Below are positions 1 through 8,428 of a stretch of DNA of 42,332 nucleotides, piece by piece; within the stretch, counting starts at the first letter, position 1; each line of letters starts with the position of its first letter. The position numbers and the translations under genes are program-made. Below the pieces are notes generated by a model. That model searched no databases and was not told where the DNA came from. It saw nothing but the letters and a program-made list of their open reading frames with translations. This DNA comes from Arcticibacter svalbardensis MN12-7 (GTDB lineage: Bacteria; Bacteroidota; Bacteroidia; Sphingobacteriales; Sphingobacteriaceae). Location: the NCBI RefSeq assembly GCF_000403135.1, contig NZ_AQPN01000086.1:1-42332 (forward strand), in the 5' to 3' direction.

Positions 1-362
1 AAATAGTATCAACAAAATATTGTTTCAGCAACCAAATAAAGTTGTGCAATAATAAGAATTCTGTTCAATGCAATAAAGCAAAACTTTACAATGTGAGTAG
101 TTTTAGATTGATATAGTAATATACCCATCAAGCGGATGAATAGCGGTTCTCTAATTTTTTTTAACGATTTACAAATTGGAATCTTTTCAGCTTGAGCAAA
201 AGAATAATCGCAAAATAACCTATTTTCGGTGTTACTAAAAAAGCGTAAAATAGGTGATTTAAAAGAGTTGACTCACAAGCACTGGTCGTATATACTACAG
301 TTTATCAGTCTTTTAAATTAAATAAAACATTGCTATATAGTGGATTATGATTACATTCGATA
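1..362. other. Intergenic, no gene recognised
   Basis: AT-rich DNA before the first coding sequence. I see no ORF with protein-like character, no strong hairpin and no recognisable promoter box. It presumably contains the promoter of the small gene that starts at 363. Confidence 0.5.
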
Positions 363-746
363 ATGGCTAATAATCAAATAAAAGAAAATACTAACGAATA
401 TTTGAAGCTCCAGATTGCCTTGTCTGATGAAAGTCCCGGTAGATTAATTGAACTTCAAAGATATATAAACAAGCAGAAAATAGAGGGCGTTGTTTATGCT
501 GAAATGTTACAACCCACTGTTAAGACAGGACAAATGGGTATAGGTATTAATATGAATTCGATAGCTGCGACAATAAATGTTTTAGAAGGCTCTATTTTGG
601 AATTGTTAAATTGTTTACAAAAATATGTTGACAACTACACAACTAATATAACTGTAACGACGAAGGAAGGAATTGTCATTGAAATTACACATGGCCGTAG
701 CTTAAAACCAGAACAGTTAAGTAGTATATTAAAAGCACTTAAATAA
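363..746 (+). CDS. EACC1-like small protein (effector-associated constant component), orphan
   Basis: This 127-residue soluble protein has no signal peptide or membrane segment. Its pattern fits the effector-associated constant component EACC1 of predicted bacterial conflict systems. An N-terminal strand leads into a helix (GRLIELQRYI, about residues 26-35). A central turn carries T-G-Q-M-G (about 55-59). A long helix (about 72-90) is followed by a strand pair around NITVTTKEGIVIEIT and a final short helix. EACC1 proteins usually sit beside an effector such as a caspase-like, trypsin-like or effector-associated-domain protein. Here the next 1 kb contains only an IS982 remnant and broken coding fragments, so any partner has been lost or lies upstream of the window. 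The assignment is from remembered family features only; a profile search would settle it. Confidence 0.5.
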   Translation: MANNQIKENTNEYLKLQIALSDESPGRLIELQRYINKQKIEGVVYAEMLQPTVKTGQMGIGINMNSIAATINVLEGSILELLNCLQKYVDNYTTNITVTTKEGIVIEITHGRSLKPEQLSSILKALK

Positions 747-788
747 TTGCGCTGACTATCAGTATATAATCAATAAGTTAATAGTTAG

Positions 789-1100
789 TCCACTGAAAAG
801 ATGCAATTATCTGGCTGTGAGTTAATTACTGATAAATGATATCTATCCCTTCTTTACCGGACATCATTATTCGAGAAGGATAAAATTAAGCTTATTACGC
901 CATTAATAAATAGTATGAAGAAGCGAATATCCCTTTGGAATCCAGCATACAGATACACAAGAAAACGGATCGAAACTTTGTTTTCTCAACTTTGTGATCA
1001 CTTATTTATCAAGAAAAATTATGCCAAATCCTTAAATGGGTTATTTACCAGAATGTGTTCTAAAATAAGTAGAATGACATTACTGGTGAGTCAACCGTAG
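789..1100 (+). pseudogene. IS982-family transposase remnant (C-terminal part)
   Basis: One reading frame runs through this stretch and encodes the C-terminal part of an IS982-type DDE transposase. Visible landmarks are CELITDK-stop-YLS (normally DKGYLS; TGA at 837-839 in place of the Gly codon), then KIKLITP, and the highly typical KRIETLFSQLCD and NYAKSLNGLFTR blocks. The usual C-terminal tail after the KISxLT motif is replaced by LLVSQP and a stop. A second stop (TAG 786-788) closes the frame upstream. The N-terminal two thirds and both terminal inverted repeats are not recognisable, so this is a dead fragment. The ATG at 915 begins inside the old gene and is probably not a real start. Confidence 0.85.
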
Positions 1101-1328
1101 TTAAAGGCAAATGGAGGGGAACCTTAGAATATAATAATGAAAAGGTAGTGTTGAAGCAGGTCGAGCTTGATTAAACTTGGCGGAGAAAAAGGTCAATTAC
1201 AGGTGCTTTATATTGGATCAAGAAACGGTGAAATAGTGATAATACAAATAACAAAGTGTCCTTTGGTGAATAGCAGAAAAAGGTTATCAATAAAGATAGT
1301 TATTAAATGCTTGACTAAATGGTACTAA
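1085..1328 (+). pseudogene. Unidentified frameshifted coding remnant
   Basis: Two abutting open stretches read like one degraded protein. The first (about 1085-1174) encodes ESTVVKGKWRGTLEYNNEKV followed by VLKQVELD and a TAA. The next frame opens at 1173 and continues KLGGEKGQLQVLYIGSRNGE to a TAA at 1326-1328. A frame change at about 1172 would join them. There is no start codon in context, and the left edge runs into the IS982 remnant. I do not recognise the family. It could be the tail of the gene that once followed the EACC1-like gene, but nothing in the sequence proves that. Confidence 0.35.
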
Positions 1329-1363
1329 ATGTTAGTGTATTTGTGTACCAAATATTGTACACA

Positions 1364-1627
1364 ATGAAAGGAATAGTAGAAACAACTAGTAGACAATTTA
1401 GAGAACGTCAAAAAGATTTTTTTGATATGGCTGATAGTGGGCAAAAGATTGTGATATAGAGAGGAAGCAAACAAGCATACGTACTCACTCCTGTATCAGC
1501 AGATGATTTATACTTTACGTCGGAAATGATTGTAAGAATAAAAGAGTCACAGCAAGAGATTAAAGATGGTTAAAGCATTGTTCTTAAAACAAAGAAGGAT
1601 TTAAACAATTTTTCCGAAAGCCTTTAA
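1364..1627 (+). pseudogene. Phd/YefM-type antitoxin pseudogene with two in-frame stops
   Basis: From the ATG at 1364 the frame reads MKGIVETTSRQFRERQKDFF, then ADSGQKIVI, then TAG (1457-1459), and continues in the same frame with RGSKQAYVLTPVSADDLY. A second stop, TAA at 1571-1573, interrupts IKESQQEIKDG and SIVLKTKKDLNNFSESL; the frame finally ends at 1625-1627. The order (N-terminal SxxxFRxxxxxFxDxADxG, then VIxRGSKQAYVLTP, then a helical tail ending in LKTKxDLxxF) is that of Phd/YefM type II antitoxins. An intact copy would be about 87 residues. No RelE/ParE-like toxin reading frame follows, so the module appears dead. Confidence 0.7.
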
Positions 1628-1715
1628 CGGTAGAATTCTCATATTAAACATGGGTCAAAGTTATCTGTCTTAATTAAAACATGGAGGACAATTTCTGCAC
1701 TTAAGTGTTATTGAC

Positions 1716-2835
1716 TTAAACATTAAATCTCCGGCTTCTTGCTAAAATGCTCCAGTATCCCGTAAACTTTCCGTCTGAAACGACTGCGCATTGATCATAA
1801 AGATGATTAGTTCTCCCTATATGATAAGGAACTCCAATGATATGATCACCTGGAATCAATGTATTTCCTTTCATCGATAGAAGTAAGTGTTCTTCACTTT
1901 CAGAGATGATCTCATATTCGGGCTGACCCAAAAAATCGACTCTTTCTGTTAACGCACCTTCAGAGGCTAAAGCCTTATAGCCGCAATCCAGACATACGGT
2001 ATCAGGAGATGGTTTCGAAATGACTCTTGCAAACAAAATAGCAGCACTTTCAAAAGGTAGCTCCGGAAAAGACCGCTGGTAATGTTCGTCCCAATAGATA
2101 AATGTACCGGGACAACATTCAACTTCAGACTGAGCTGCATAGTATTTCAGCGTAGGCGTGCTACCTGCAACAATAAGAAGATTTTTAAAACCTGCTGCTG
2201 CGAGCTCTGCGGTCAGACTTTTTCACGTAAGCAAAACACTTGCTGGCTTTTTCAAGGCGTAATGGCTCGTTCTCATCTACAAGATGGCCGTCGTACGCAT
2301 GAAGCCCAGCAACGGTAATGCTGTTTAGTGTTTCGCAATGCTTAAATAATGAAAAGATTTGATGTTTATCCGAAAGTCCTGTGCGATTCATTCCGACATT
2401 AAGATCAATGAAAATATTGATTTTTGCGCCTTGATTTTGCGCCGCAAGATCAATCTGATCCGCAGTTTTAATGTTATCGATCAGACAGGAAAACAATGTT
2501 TTCGGATATTCACTCACAAGATTAACGAATCGTGCTATATTCGGGCCTACGGGCTGATAAGCAAGCAGCACATCTGGTGCATCGATCAAAGCCAACATTT
2601 CGGCTTCAGAAATAGTTGCGCATTTGAATTTATGAATACCAGCATCCATCATTATTTGCACAACCTGAGGGCATTTATTCGTTTTAACGTGTGGCCGTAA
2701 TTGGCCTGAGTGCTCAAATAGGTCAATCAGATGCTGTACATTCCTCTTCACAATATCTGCGAATACAACCAGCTGAGGAGATATTATATTTTCAGCGTTT
2801 ACTATTTTAAAGTTATCATTTTGATTGGTTTTCAT
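1716..2835 (-). pseudogene. D-threonine aldolase / D-serine dehydratase-like enzyme, frameshifted
   Basis: A PLP-dependent alanine-racemase-fold enzyme read on the minus strand in two frames. The N-terminal 216 codons (2835 down to about 2220) contain the PLP-lysine motif RPHVKTNK (Lys51), where RPHxKTHK is usual. The C-terminal part (TAELAAAGFKNLLIVAGSTP onward, ending at 1716) is in another frame. Shortening the run of five T at 2219-2223 by one base gives YVKSLTAELAAAG and restores about 372 codons, a normal length for the family. The C-terminal metal-site motif reads VPYHIGRT, whereas D-serine dehydratases have HxC and D-threonine aldolases HxD; the second ligand is therefore Gly here. 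Either a real pseudogene or a homopolymer sequencing error; the missing ligand favours true decay or altered function. Confidence 0.75.
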
Positions 2836-2878
2836 AATATAGGGGTAAATTAAAGAAAATGAACAAATCCGTCACGGC

Positions 2879-2971
2879 TCATACCTCTGCCTTCATCATA
2901 AAACTTTGGATATATTTGTCAAAGTTCTGATCCAAGGTAGATACCCGGAGGTAAGCAATTGTTCTAGCCAT
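2879..2971 (-). pseudogene. Serine recombinase (resolvase) N-terminal stump
   Basis: An ATG at 2971 on the minus strand opens a 30-codon frame beginning MARTIAYLRVSTLDQNFDKY and ending at TGA 2879-2881. The YLRVSTxDQ block is the catalytic-serine motif at the N-terminus of resolvase/invertase recombinases. Normal proteins are 180 residues or more; everything after the first catalytic block is gone. It lies 43 bp upstream of the broken aldolase gene and adds to the mobile-element debris of this region. Confidence 0.7.
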
Positions 2972-3174
2972 TATAATTTGATAAAAACCTGTTAAAGGTA
3001 CTTATTTCATCGAATTATTATTATCGTTTAAAAGAAGGTTTAAATTATTCGTTTAGTACTTTATATCTTAAAATTGAAAAACAATTGAAAATTCATCTGT
3101 AATAATTGAATTCATTTCTATATACTAATTCACAATCTAATAGCTCATTTGAATAAATTTATCCTACAGTTATC

Positions 3175-3312
3175 CTAGTTTCCTTTTTTAAATATATAAG
3201 TTTGCGGGCTTTTGGTGTTCCATTGCGAATTCTCTTCGGCTATCATAATTTTTGAATCGCCGATTTCTATCTCGGCATGTCCAAGCTTTTGGCTTCCCCT
3301 TTTGAAACAATA
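3175..3312 (-). pseudogene. VOC (glyoxalase/PhnB-like) family fragment
   Basis: Minus-strand open stretch of 45 codons with no start codon. It reads QKLGHAEIEIGDSKIMIAEE, then NSQWNTKSPQTY, and stops at 3175-3177. The GHAEIxIGDSxIMxAEExxxWxxKSP pattern is typical of PhnB-like members of the vicinal-oxygen-chelate superfamily. A TAG at 3313-3315 closes it upstream. Both the preceding beta-alpha module and the C-terminal half are missing, so it is a relic. Confidence 0.6.
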
Positions 3313-3374
3313 CTATTGTATGCTAATAGGTTATCTCCTTCTCTTTATAAAACATATAAAAATAGCCCCCTCCA

Positions 3375-5963
3375 TTAAAACCTAAACCCAAGAGAAATAT
3401 AAGGCATCGTCCCCTCTTTCGAAAACCCAACAGCCCCCTGAATAATAATTAATTCCGCCGGCACCAAATAAATCCCACCTCCATAACCTTCATGCCATTT
3501 ATCTGATGACTCACCTGGTTGCCATACCCTTCCAATATCATTAAAAGCAGTCAGCCCAAATGTTCCCGGAAATAAATACGAAGTAAAATCAAACAGTTTA
3601 AGCCTCAACTCTATATTATGGAACAACATACTTCTTCCATTGAACCTATTGGTATGAAATCCTCGCAAATTCTGCTGTCCACCCAACTGCATCGCCTGAT
3701 AAAACTGCGGACTCCCTAATGTTGTTCCTCCACCAATCCGGTTGGCAATCACCAAATTCGAATCAGCCATATTGAAATAAAAAGTAAAATCACTCTGCAG
3801 TTTAGCATATTCAGCGTGACCATTTCCTATTTCCTTCATCAGCGCTATCCGCGTATTCCAAACAATACCATCATAAGCTAAAACGGCATTCTTTCGCGTA
3901 TTCACATGAATATCCGAAACTACACCCGCATAAAACCGGTTTCCATAGATCCCCTCTGAAGGATGATCTATAGCATAGGATCGGAAAAACCGTTCCTCAT
4001 TATTAGAAGCTGAACTCGTATAATATTCTGAAGCTATACCTGCGTCTATTTTTAACACCGGACTAATATTCCTGTTAAGCTTAACCTCGGCACTCACATA
4101 ATCATACCGATTCCGGTAATAACCAATCTCTTGCTCTTCGCTATTCACAAATACTGATTCATTTCCCCTGCCAAAAAAGTTACTCAAATTATTAGGTCCC
4201 AAAGAATTAACATCAATCTTCAGGTCATTCTCACCAATCAGTTTAGTGTATTCTCCCGAATAGTTGAACTTAAAGGATGACCTACCAGTAGAATAGTTCG
4301 CCCAAAGCTCATGTTTATAAGCAAAAGGGTCTTTCCTGAAACCCTGCTTCTCCACTAAGATCCCAGCTCTCAGCAAAAGCCCCTGATCGAGATCGTAACT
4401 GGCTGCAAATAAAGGCCCTTTCCTATCGTACTTAAAACTGGTTTTATCGTAACTATGCACTGCAGTATCGGCAGAAAGTTTAAGTCGTGCAAGCGAACGC
4501 GATGGCAGAGAATCCGGTCCTTGAATACCATCATATACAAATAACTTGCTTTTATTTTCAGTTTGCGGACTAATAGAAAAATTATCCGCATCAGAACCTC
4601 CTACCATTCGAACCACGATAGGCGATTTTCCAGAACCTATTACATTAAACCTATTATTACCTTTAAACCCATAAAGTCTGATTTCCTTAGTAACATCCCT
4701 TTCAAACGTCCGGTGATAAATCGACCTTCCCTCTTTGCCATCCTTCTTAATATTATAAACGCGAAGTTCCACATCTCCATTATCCCGATATTTCAAGTTA
4801 AAAGACTCGTTTTTATCGGAAGCAGGCACTTCTACCGTTTCGGATATAAACTTATAATACGTCGAGGCGGTCTGTGGAAGTTCATCTCTTCTTGCCTTTA
4901 AATTGCGGATGACCTCTTCACCAGCTAATGCAAATACAGGATCTGGCCAACGATGAATTGCCTGTCGAATCAAGCTATCGCTGAGGGTCTTCTGCACAAA
5001 TTGAACTTGCTCAGTCCAGTCCTTCCGACTTAATCCATTTAGAAAATACCGGTCGAAATATCGTGCATTAAAGTTCCAGCCTTTCACATCCCGAAGGGTT
5101 TCCGAATAACCCTGCCATCTTGATTTCAGCCACTGGTGCGAAATGATCCAGGGCAACACGCCTGATGTTTTATAAAATACCTGATCTCTGTCCCTTGGTA
5201 CCGGTACATATTTAGTATCCTTTTTATCCTTGATTTTCTCCCAACGCCATTGATCTTCGTGCCGGTCCCAATCTCCCAGAATCATATCCAGCAATCGTGC
5301 CCTTAACACTAGTTTCTGATCCACCTCCGTATCATTATCTTCCTGCACCTTTCTCTGCACTTTAGCCGTATTATCCGTTTTATCCTCATCCACAGGTGCC
5401 CGTTCCTCGAATATATATACCGAATTTTTAAAATCCTCCCGATAAGGACCAAGCAAAGGGTCGTCCTCAACGTATACGATCTGAGGATTGGTATGCGGAA
5501 TTCCTAAAGCCGCTGTTAAAGGTGGAACGGCAAGCGCTCCAAAGGGGTTAATGGCTGAAATTTGATCATGAAGGATACTCTGCGCCACTGTTTTCCGCAG
5601 GTTAACAGGCATATTACGTTCGGGAAACTTCTGAATCGTACGGAGTACCCATTCCTTTCCGGTGGCATCTTTTAAGCGCAGGGACTTGGTCTGCATCCCT
5701 CCTCCCAATTTAATGATCGTTAATCCGTTATGCTCTTTCGCTAAAGACAGGACCTTGATCTTTACAGGGGTAGCCCAAAGTTTCCGGTAATTACTTCCCA
5801 GCCAGAACTCATGGGAAGAACTTACTTTTGCGTACTCTGCTGCGATAGGACGATAAATACTATCCGGACCGGATGCTGGTTGGGAAAAAGCAAAAGTGCT
5901 CAGTACCGTCAGACTGAAAAGGATTGAAAACCGCAAACCAGACTTTAACCTTCCCATATTCAT
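3375..5963 (-). CDS. Outer-membrane protein: kinase-like N-terminal half plus Omp85/D15-type barrel
   Basis: 862 residues starting with a signal peptide (LFSLTVLSTFAFSQ). Residues of about 35-360 form a soluble part with kinase-like landmarks: IIKLGGGMQTKSLRLKD, VLRTIQK, LLDMILGDWDRHEDQW (about 225-239) and VPVPRDRDQVF (about 253-263). GDxDRHxxQ followed by a DxD-F element resembles the catalytic loop and metal-binding Asp of HipA/CotH/FAM20-type kinases; that is inference. The C-terminal half (about 510-862) is rich in alternating strands and ends in the classic terminal strand ISLGFRF. It also carries the Omp85/D15-type segment QLGGQQNLRGFHTNRF with the RGF signature. Related Bacteroidota proteins are usually listed as BamA/TamA-family; no POTRA repeats are evident here. 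It is divergent from poxB and stands alone. Confidence 0.7.
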   Translation of the reverse strand: MNMGRLKSGLRFSILFSLTVLSTFAFSQPASGPDSIYRPIAAEYAKVSSSHEFWLGSNYRKLWATPVKIKVLSLAKEHNGLTIIKLGGGMQTKSLRLKDATGKEWVLRTIQKFPERNMPVNLRKTVAQSILHDQISAINPFGALAVPPLTAALGIPHTNPQIVYVEDDPLLGPYREDFKNSVYIFEERAPVDEDKTDNTAKVQRKVQEDNDTEVDQKLVLRARLLDMILGDWDRHEDQWRWEKIKDKKDTKYVPVPRDRDQVFYKTSGVLPWIISHQWLKSRWQGYSETLRDVKGWNFNARYFDRYFLNGLSRKDWTEQVQFVQKTLSDSLIRQAIHRWPDPVFALAGEEVIRNLKARRDELPQTASTYYKFISETVEVPASDKNESFNLKYRDNGDVELRVYNIKKDGKEGRSIYHRTFERDVTKEIRLYGFKGNNRFNVIGSGKSPIVVRMVGGSDADNFSISPQTENKSKLFVYDGIQGPDSLPSRSLARLKLSADTAVHSYDKTSFKYDRKGPLFAASYDLDQGLLLRAGILVEKQGFRKDPFAYKHELWANYSTGRSSFKFNYSGEYTKLIGENDLKIDVNSLGPNNLSNFFGRGNESVFVNSEEQEIGYYRNRYDYVSAEVKLNRNISPVLKIDAGIASEYYTSSASNNEERFFRSYAIDHPSEGIYGNRFYAGVVSDIHVNTRKNAVLAYDGIVWNTRIALMKEIGNGHAEYAKLQSDFTFYFNMADSNLVIANRIGGGTTLGSPQFYQAMQLGGQQNLRGFHTNRFNGRSMLFHNIELRLKLFDFTSYLFPGTFGLTAFNDIGRVWQPGESSDKWHEGYGGGIYLVPAELIIIQGAVGFSKEGTMPYISLGFRF

Positions 5964-6469
5964 CTCTATTTTATTAATCTTTAACCCTTTTTACGGAGGG
6001 CTTGTCTGATAGATGATAATTTCATTCCAGGTATTCCACCTTATTCAAATAGTGAAAAATCATCAAATCAAACATAACAAATATTATTACATCGAAGCTA
6101 TTCATTTAACTAAGATGCAGGATAATTTTCGACAATTTCCTGGCAGATTAACACCCTCTTAAAACTACCCAGATTATTAAATAAGCAGGACTTCCGACTG
6201 ACCTGAACCGCAGCTTGCTTTCATTCCGAGCGAACAAGGTGCGGAGAAGGTGCGGAGGAGGTGGGTAGAAGGTGCGAAATAGTTCACTTGATGATTACCA
6301 CAAAAAAAGCACGCTTTACTACGAATAATCCAGACGCACTCATCACATTTTAGCCTGTTATTCAAGCCTTCAAAATATGAATAAAAGAACAAACTTTTTC
6401 CCTTATTCTTAGGTTACCCTCCTGAACATAAATACGGAAATCGTTCATCCACCTTATTAAATTGAAAAA
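5964..6469. other. Intergenic between outer-membrane kinase-barrel gene and poxB
   Basis: Divergent promoter region. A TAnnTTTG-type -7 match (TATGTTTG on the minus strand, 6069-6076) lies about 110 bp upstream of the barrel gene, but no matching -33 element is evident. The middle contains a G-rich tandem repeat (listed separately). A 71-codon minus-strand frame here has no recognisable protein features and is not called. Confidence 0.4.
6235..6279. repeat. Short imperfect tandem repeat, 11-12 bp unit
   Basis: About four imperfect copies of AAGGTGCGGAG run head to tail (AAGGTGCGGAG, AAGGTGCGGAGG, AGGTGGGTAGA, AGGTGCGAAA). The stretch is strikingly purine- and G-rich compared with the surrounding AT-rich DNA. 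No coding function is apparent. Confidence 0.6.
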
Positions 6470-8203
6470 ATGGCAAATGTTGCGGAACAAGTAGTAGAAA
6501 TGCTGGTAGAGGCTGGCATTAAAAGAATATATGCAGTGACCGGGGATAGTTTAAATGAGATAAACGACGCGGTGAGAAGAAATGGAAAAGTGGACTGGAT
6601 CCATGTCCGGAATGAAGAAGTGGGTGCTTTTGCGGCAGGGGCTGAAGCGCAGTTGAATGGACTAGCCTGTTGTGCGGGGAGCTCGGGTCCGGGACACGTT
6701 CACCTGATCAATGGGCTTTATGATGCACACCGGTCCGGTGCTTCTGTTTTGGCTATTGCCTCCACCATTCCCACGGGTGAATTTGGCACTAACTTTTTTC
6801 AGGAAACCAATACCACCAAGCTTTTTGATGATTGCAGTTGTTATAATGAGCTGGCTACTACACCTGTGCAATTACCGCGCATGCTGCAACAAGCTTTGCA
6901 ACATGCCGTTCAGAAAAAGGGAGTAGCTGTTATAGGTCTACCAGGCGATGTAACGGCAATGGATGCAGTGGAAAGTCCCGCATCGATGGGTTCCTTCCCT
7001 TCCGTGATGGTGATGAAACCTTCAGATTCAGATTTGCAAAAATTTGCAGAGCTCATCCGTACGCATAAAAAGATTGCTATCTTCTGCGGCATAGGCTGTA
7101 AAGATGCGCATGACGAAGTGGTAGCGCTTGCCGAAAAGATTAAGGCACCCATAGGTTATTCTTTCCGCGGAAAGATGCATATCCAACATCACAATCCCTT
7201 TGAAGTGGGAATGACCGGTTTGCTTGGCCTTCCATCTGCCTATCATGCAATGCATGAATGTGATCTGCTCCTTCTTTTGGGCACTGATTTCCCTTATGCG
7301 AATTTTATTCCTAAACATTGTAAAATTGTTCAGGTGGATATAAAACCTGAAGTGATCGGTCGAAGGGCAAAGGTTACATTAGGGCTAGGTGGTAAAATTG
7401 AAGATACACTTAAAGATTTGTTGCCGCTTTTGGAGGTTAAACAGGATGCTGATTTTTTAAATGAGCAACTTGAGTTCCATGAGAAAGTGAAGAAAGCAAT
7501 CCGGGTATATGTGGATAGTCCGGGAGAAAAAGAGTTGATCCACCCGGAATTTGTTTCTGCGGTGATCAATGAGCTTGCGGATGAGGACACGATATTTACT
7601 GTTGATACCGGCATGTCATGCGTTTGGGGTGCACGTTACCTGTATGCTACAGGAAAGCGGGAGATGTTGGGTTCATGGAATCATGGCTCAATGGCTAATG
7701 CCATGCCACAGGCTATCGGGGCTGCTTTAGCTTGTCCGGGGCGACAGGTTATTGCGCTTTGTGGTGATGGTGGTTTATCTATGTTATTGGGAGATCTGGC
7801 TACTATTGTACAATATAAGCTTCCGGTTAAACTGATTGTGTTCAACAACCGTTCTCTGGGGATGGTGAAACTGGAGATGGAAGTGGCAGGCTTACCAGAC
7901 TGGCAAACGGATATGGCTAATACCGACTTTGCTGCTGTAGCGGAAGCGATTGGGATTAAAGGGTTTTCGGCACATGAACCTGGAGAGGTACGCGAGGCAA
8001 TTGGCAAGGCTTTAGCTACTGATGGTCCTGCTTTAGTGAATATACTGACGGATCCGAATGCCTTAGCAATGCCTCCTAAAACTGATTTCACACAGATGAA
8101 AGGTTTTGCTACTTCTATGACGAAAATGATGTTTAACGGAAAGGTGGATGAGGTAATTGCGATTATTAAGTCGAACTTTAAACATATTGCGGAAGTGATA
8201 TAG
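6470..8203 (+). CDS. poxB: Pyruvate oxidase / pyruvate:quinone oxidoreductase (ThDP-dependent)
   Basis: 577 residues, the length of E. coli PoxB. It oxidatively decarboxylates pyruvate to acetate and CO2, passing electrons to FAD and the membrane quinone pool. The N-terminal ThDP pyrimidine domain has the conserved Glu in HVRNEEVGAFAAGAEAQL (Glu49/Glu50). The next block, SSGPGHVHLINGLYDAHRSG, is characteristic of this enzyme class. The central FAD-binding domain contains FCGIGCKDAHDEV. The C-terminal domain has the ThDP/Mg motif starting CGDGGLSMLLGDLATI (near residue 431) and ending IVFNNRSLGMV. The ATG at 6470 follows an A-rich stretch. The C-terminus (VDEVIAIIKSNFKHI) could form the amphipathic membrane-binding helix seen in PoxB. 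No partner genes adjoin it, so it is probably monocistronic. Confidence 0.88.
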   Translation: MANVAEQVVEMLVEAGIKRIYAVTGDSLNEINDAVRRNGKVDWIHVRNEEVGAFAAGAEAQLNGLACCAGSSGPGHVHLINGLYDAHRSGASVLAIASTIPTGEFGTNFFQETNTTKLFDDCSCYNELATTPVQLPRMLQQALQHAVQKKGVAVIGLPGDVTAMDAVESPASMGSFPSVMVMKPSDSDLQKFAELIRTHKKIAIFCGIGCKDAHDEVVALAEKIKAPIGYSFRGKMHIQHHNPFEVGMTGLLGLPSAYHAMHECDLLLLLGTDFPYANFIPKHCKIVQVDIKPEVIGRRAKVTLGLGGKIEDTLKDLLPLLEVKQDADFLNEQLEFHEKVKKAIRVYVDSPGEKELIHPEFVSAVINELADEDTIFTVDTGMSCVWGARYLYATGKREMLGSWNHGSMANAMPQAIGAALACPGRQVIALCGDGGLSMLLGDLATIVQYKLPVKLIVFNNRSLGMVKLEMEVAGLPDWQTDMANTDFAAVAEAIGIKGFSAHEPGEVREAIGKALATDGPALVNILTDPNALAMPPKTDFTQMKGFATSMTKMMFNGKVDEVIAIIKSNFKHIAEVI

Positions 8204-8428
8204 CAATTTAGCTGTTTTCAATATTTGTGATAATGAATTTGCAAGAGGAAATCTGCTAGTCAGCTATGGGCTTAAAGCGGAAAAATTTTTGTAACAGGTA
8301 TCGACAATTGGGCAAATTTTCGAATAAAAAGCATATATTTCTATTCTCCTATTTGAATATATGACAAAATTTATGTCCCCAACCAATCATCATCATGAAC
8401 GTTGGTGTTATAATCTCCTCCACGTCAA

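Noticed and set aside
915-1100. 61-codon ORF starting at ATG 915 as a separate small gene
   Set aside because: Its sequence is the C-terminal part of an IS982 transposase and the same frame extends upstream through a stop to about 789; it is a remnant.
2082-2700. Plus-strand ORFs at 2082-2318 and 2359-2700
   Set aside because: They are antisense to the aldolase-like gene, whose minus-strand frames carry clear family motifs; the plus frames have no protein-like character.
6177-6392. 71-codon minus-strand ORF upstream of poxB
   Set aside because: Its middle is a translation of the G-rich tandem repeat and nothing else resembles a protein; treated as non-coding.
7681-8091. 136-codon antisense ORF inside poxB
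   Set aside because: It is a shadow of the poxB coding frame, low-complexity in composition and without motifs.
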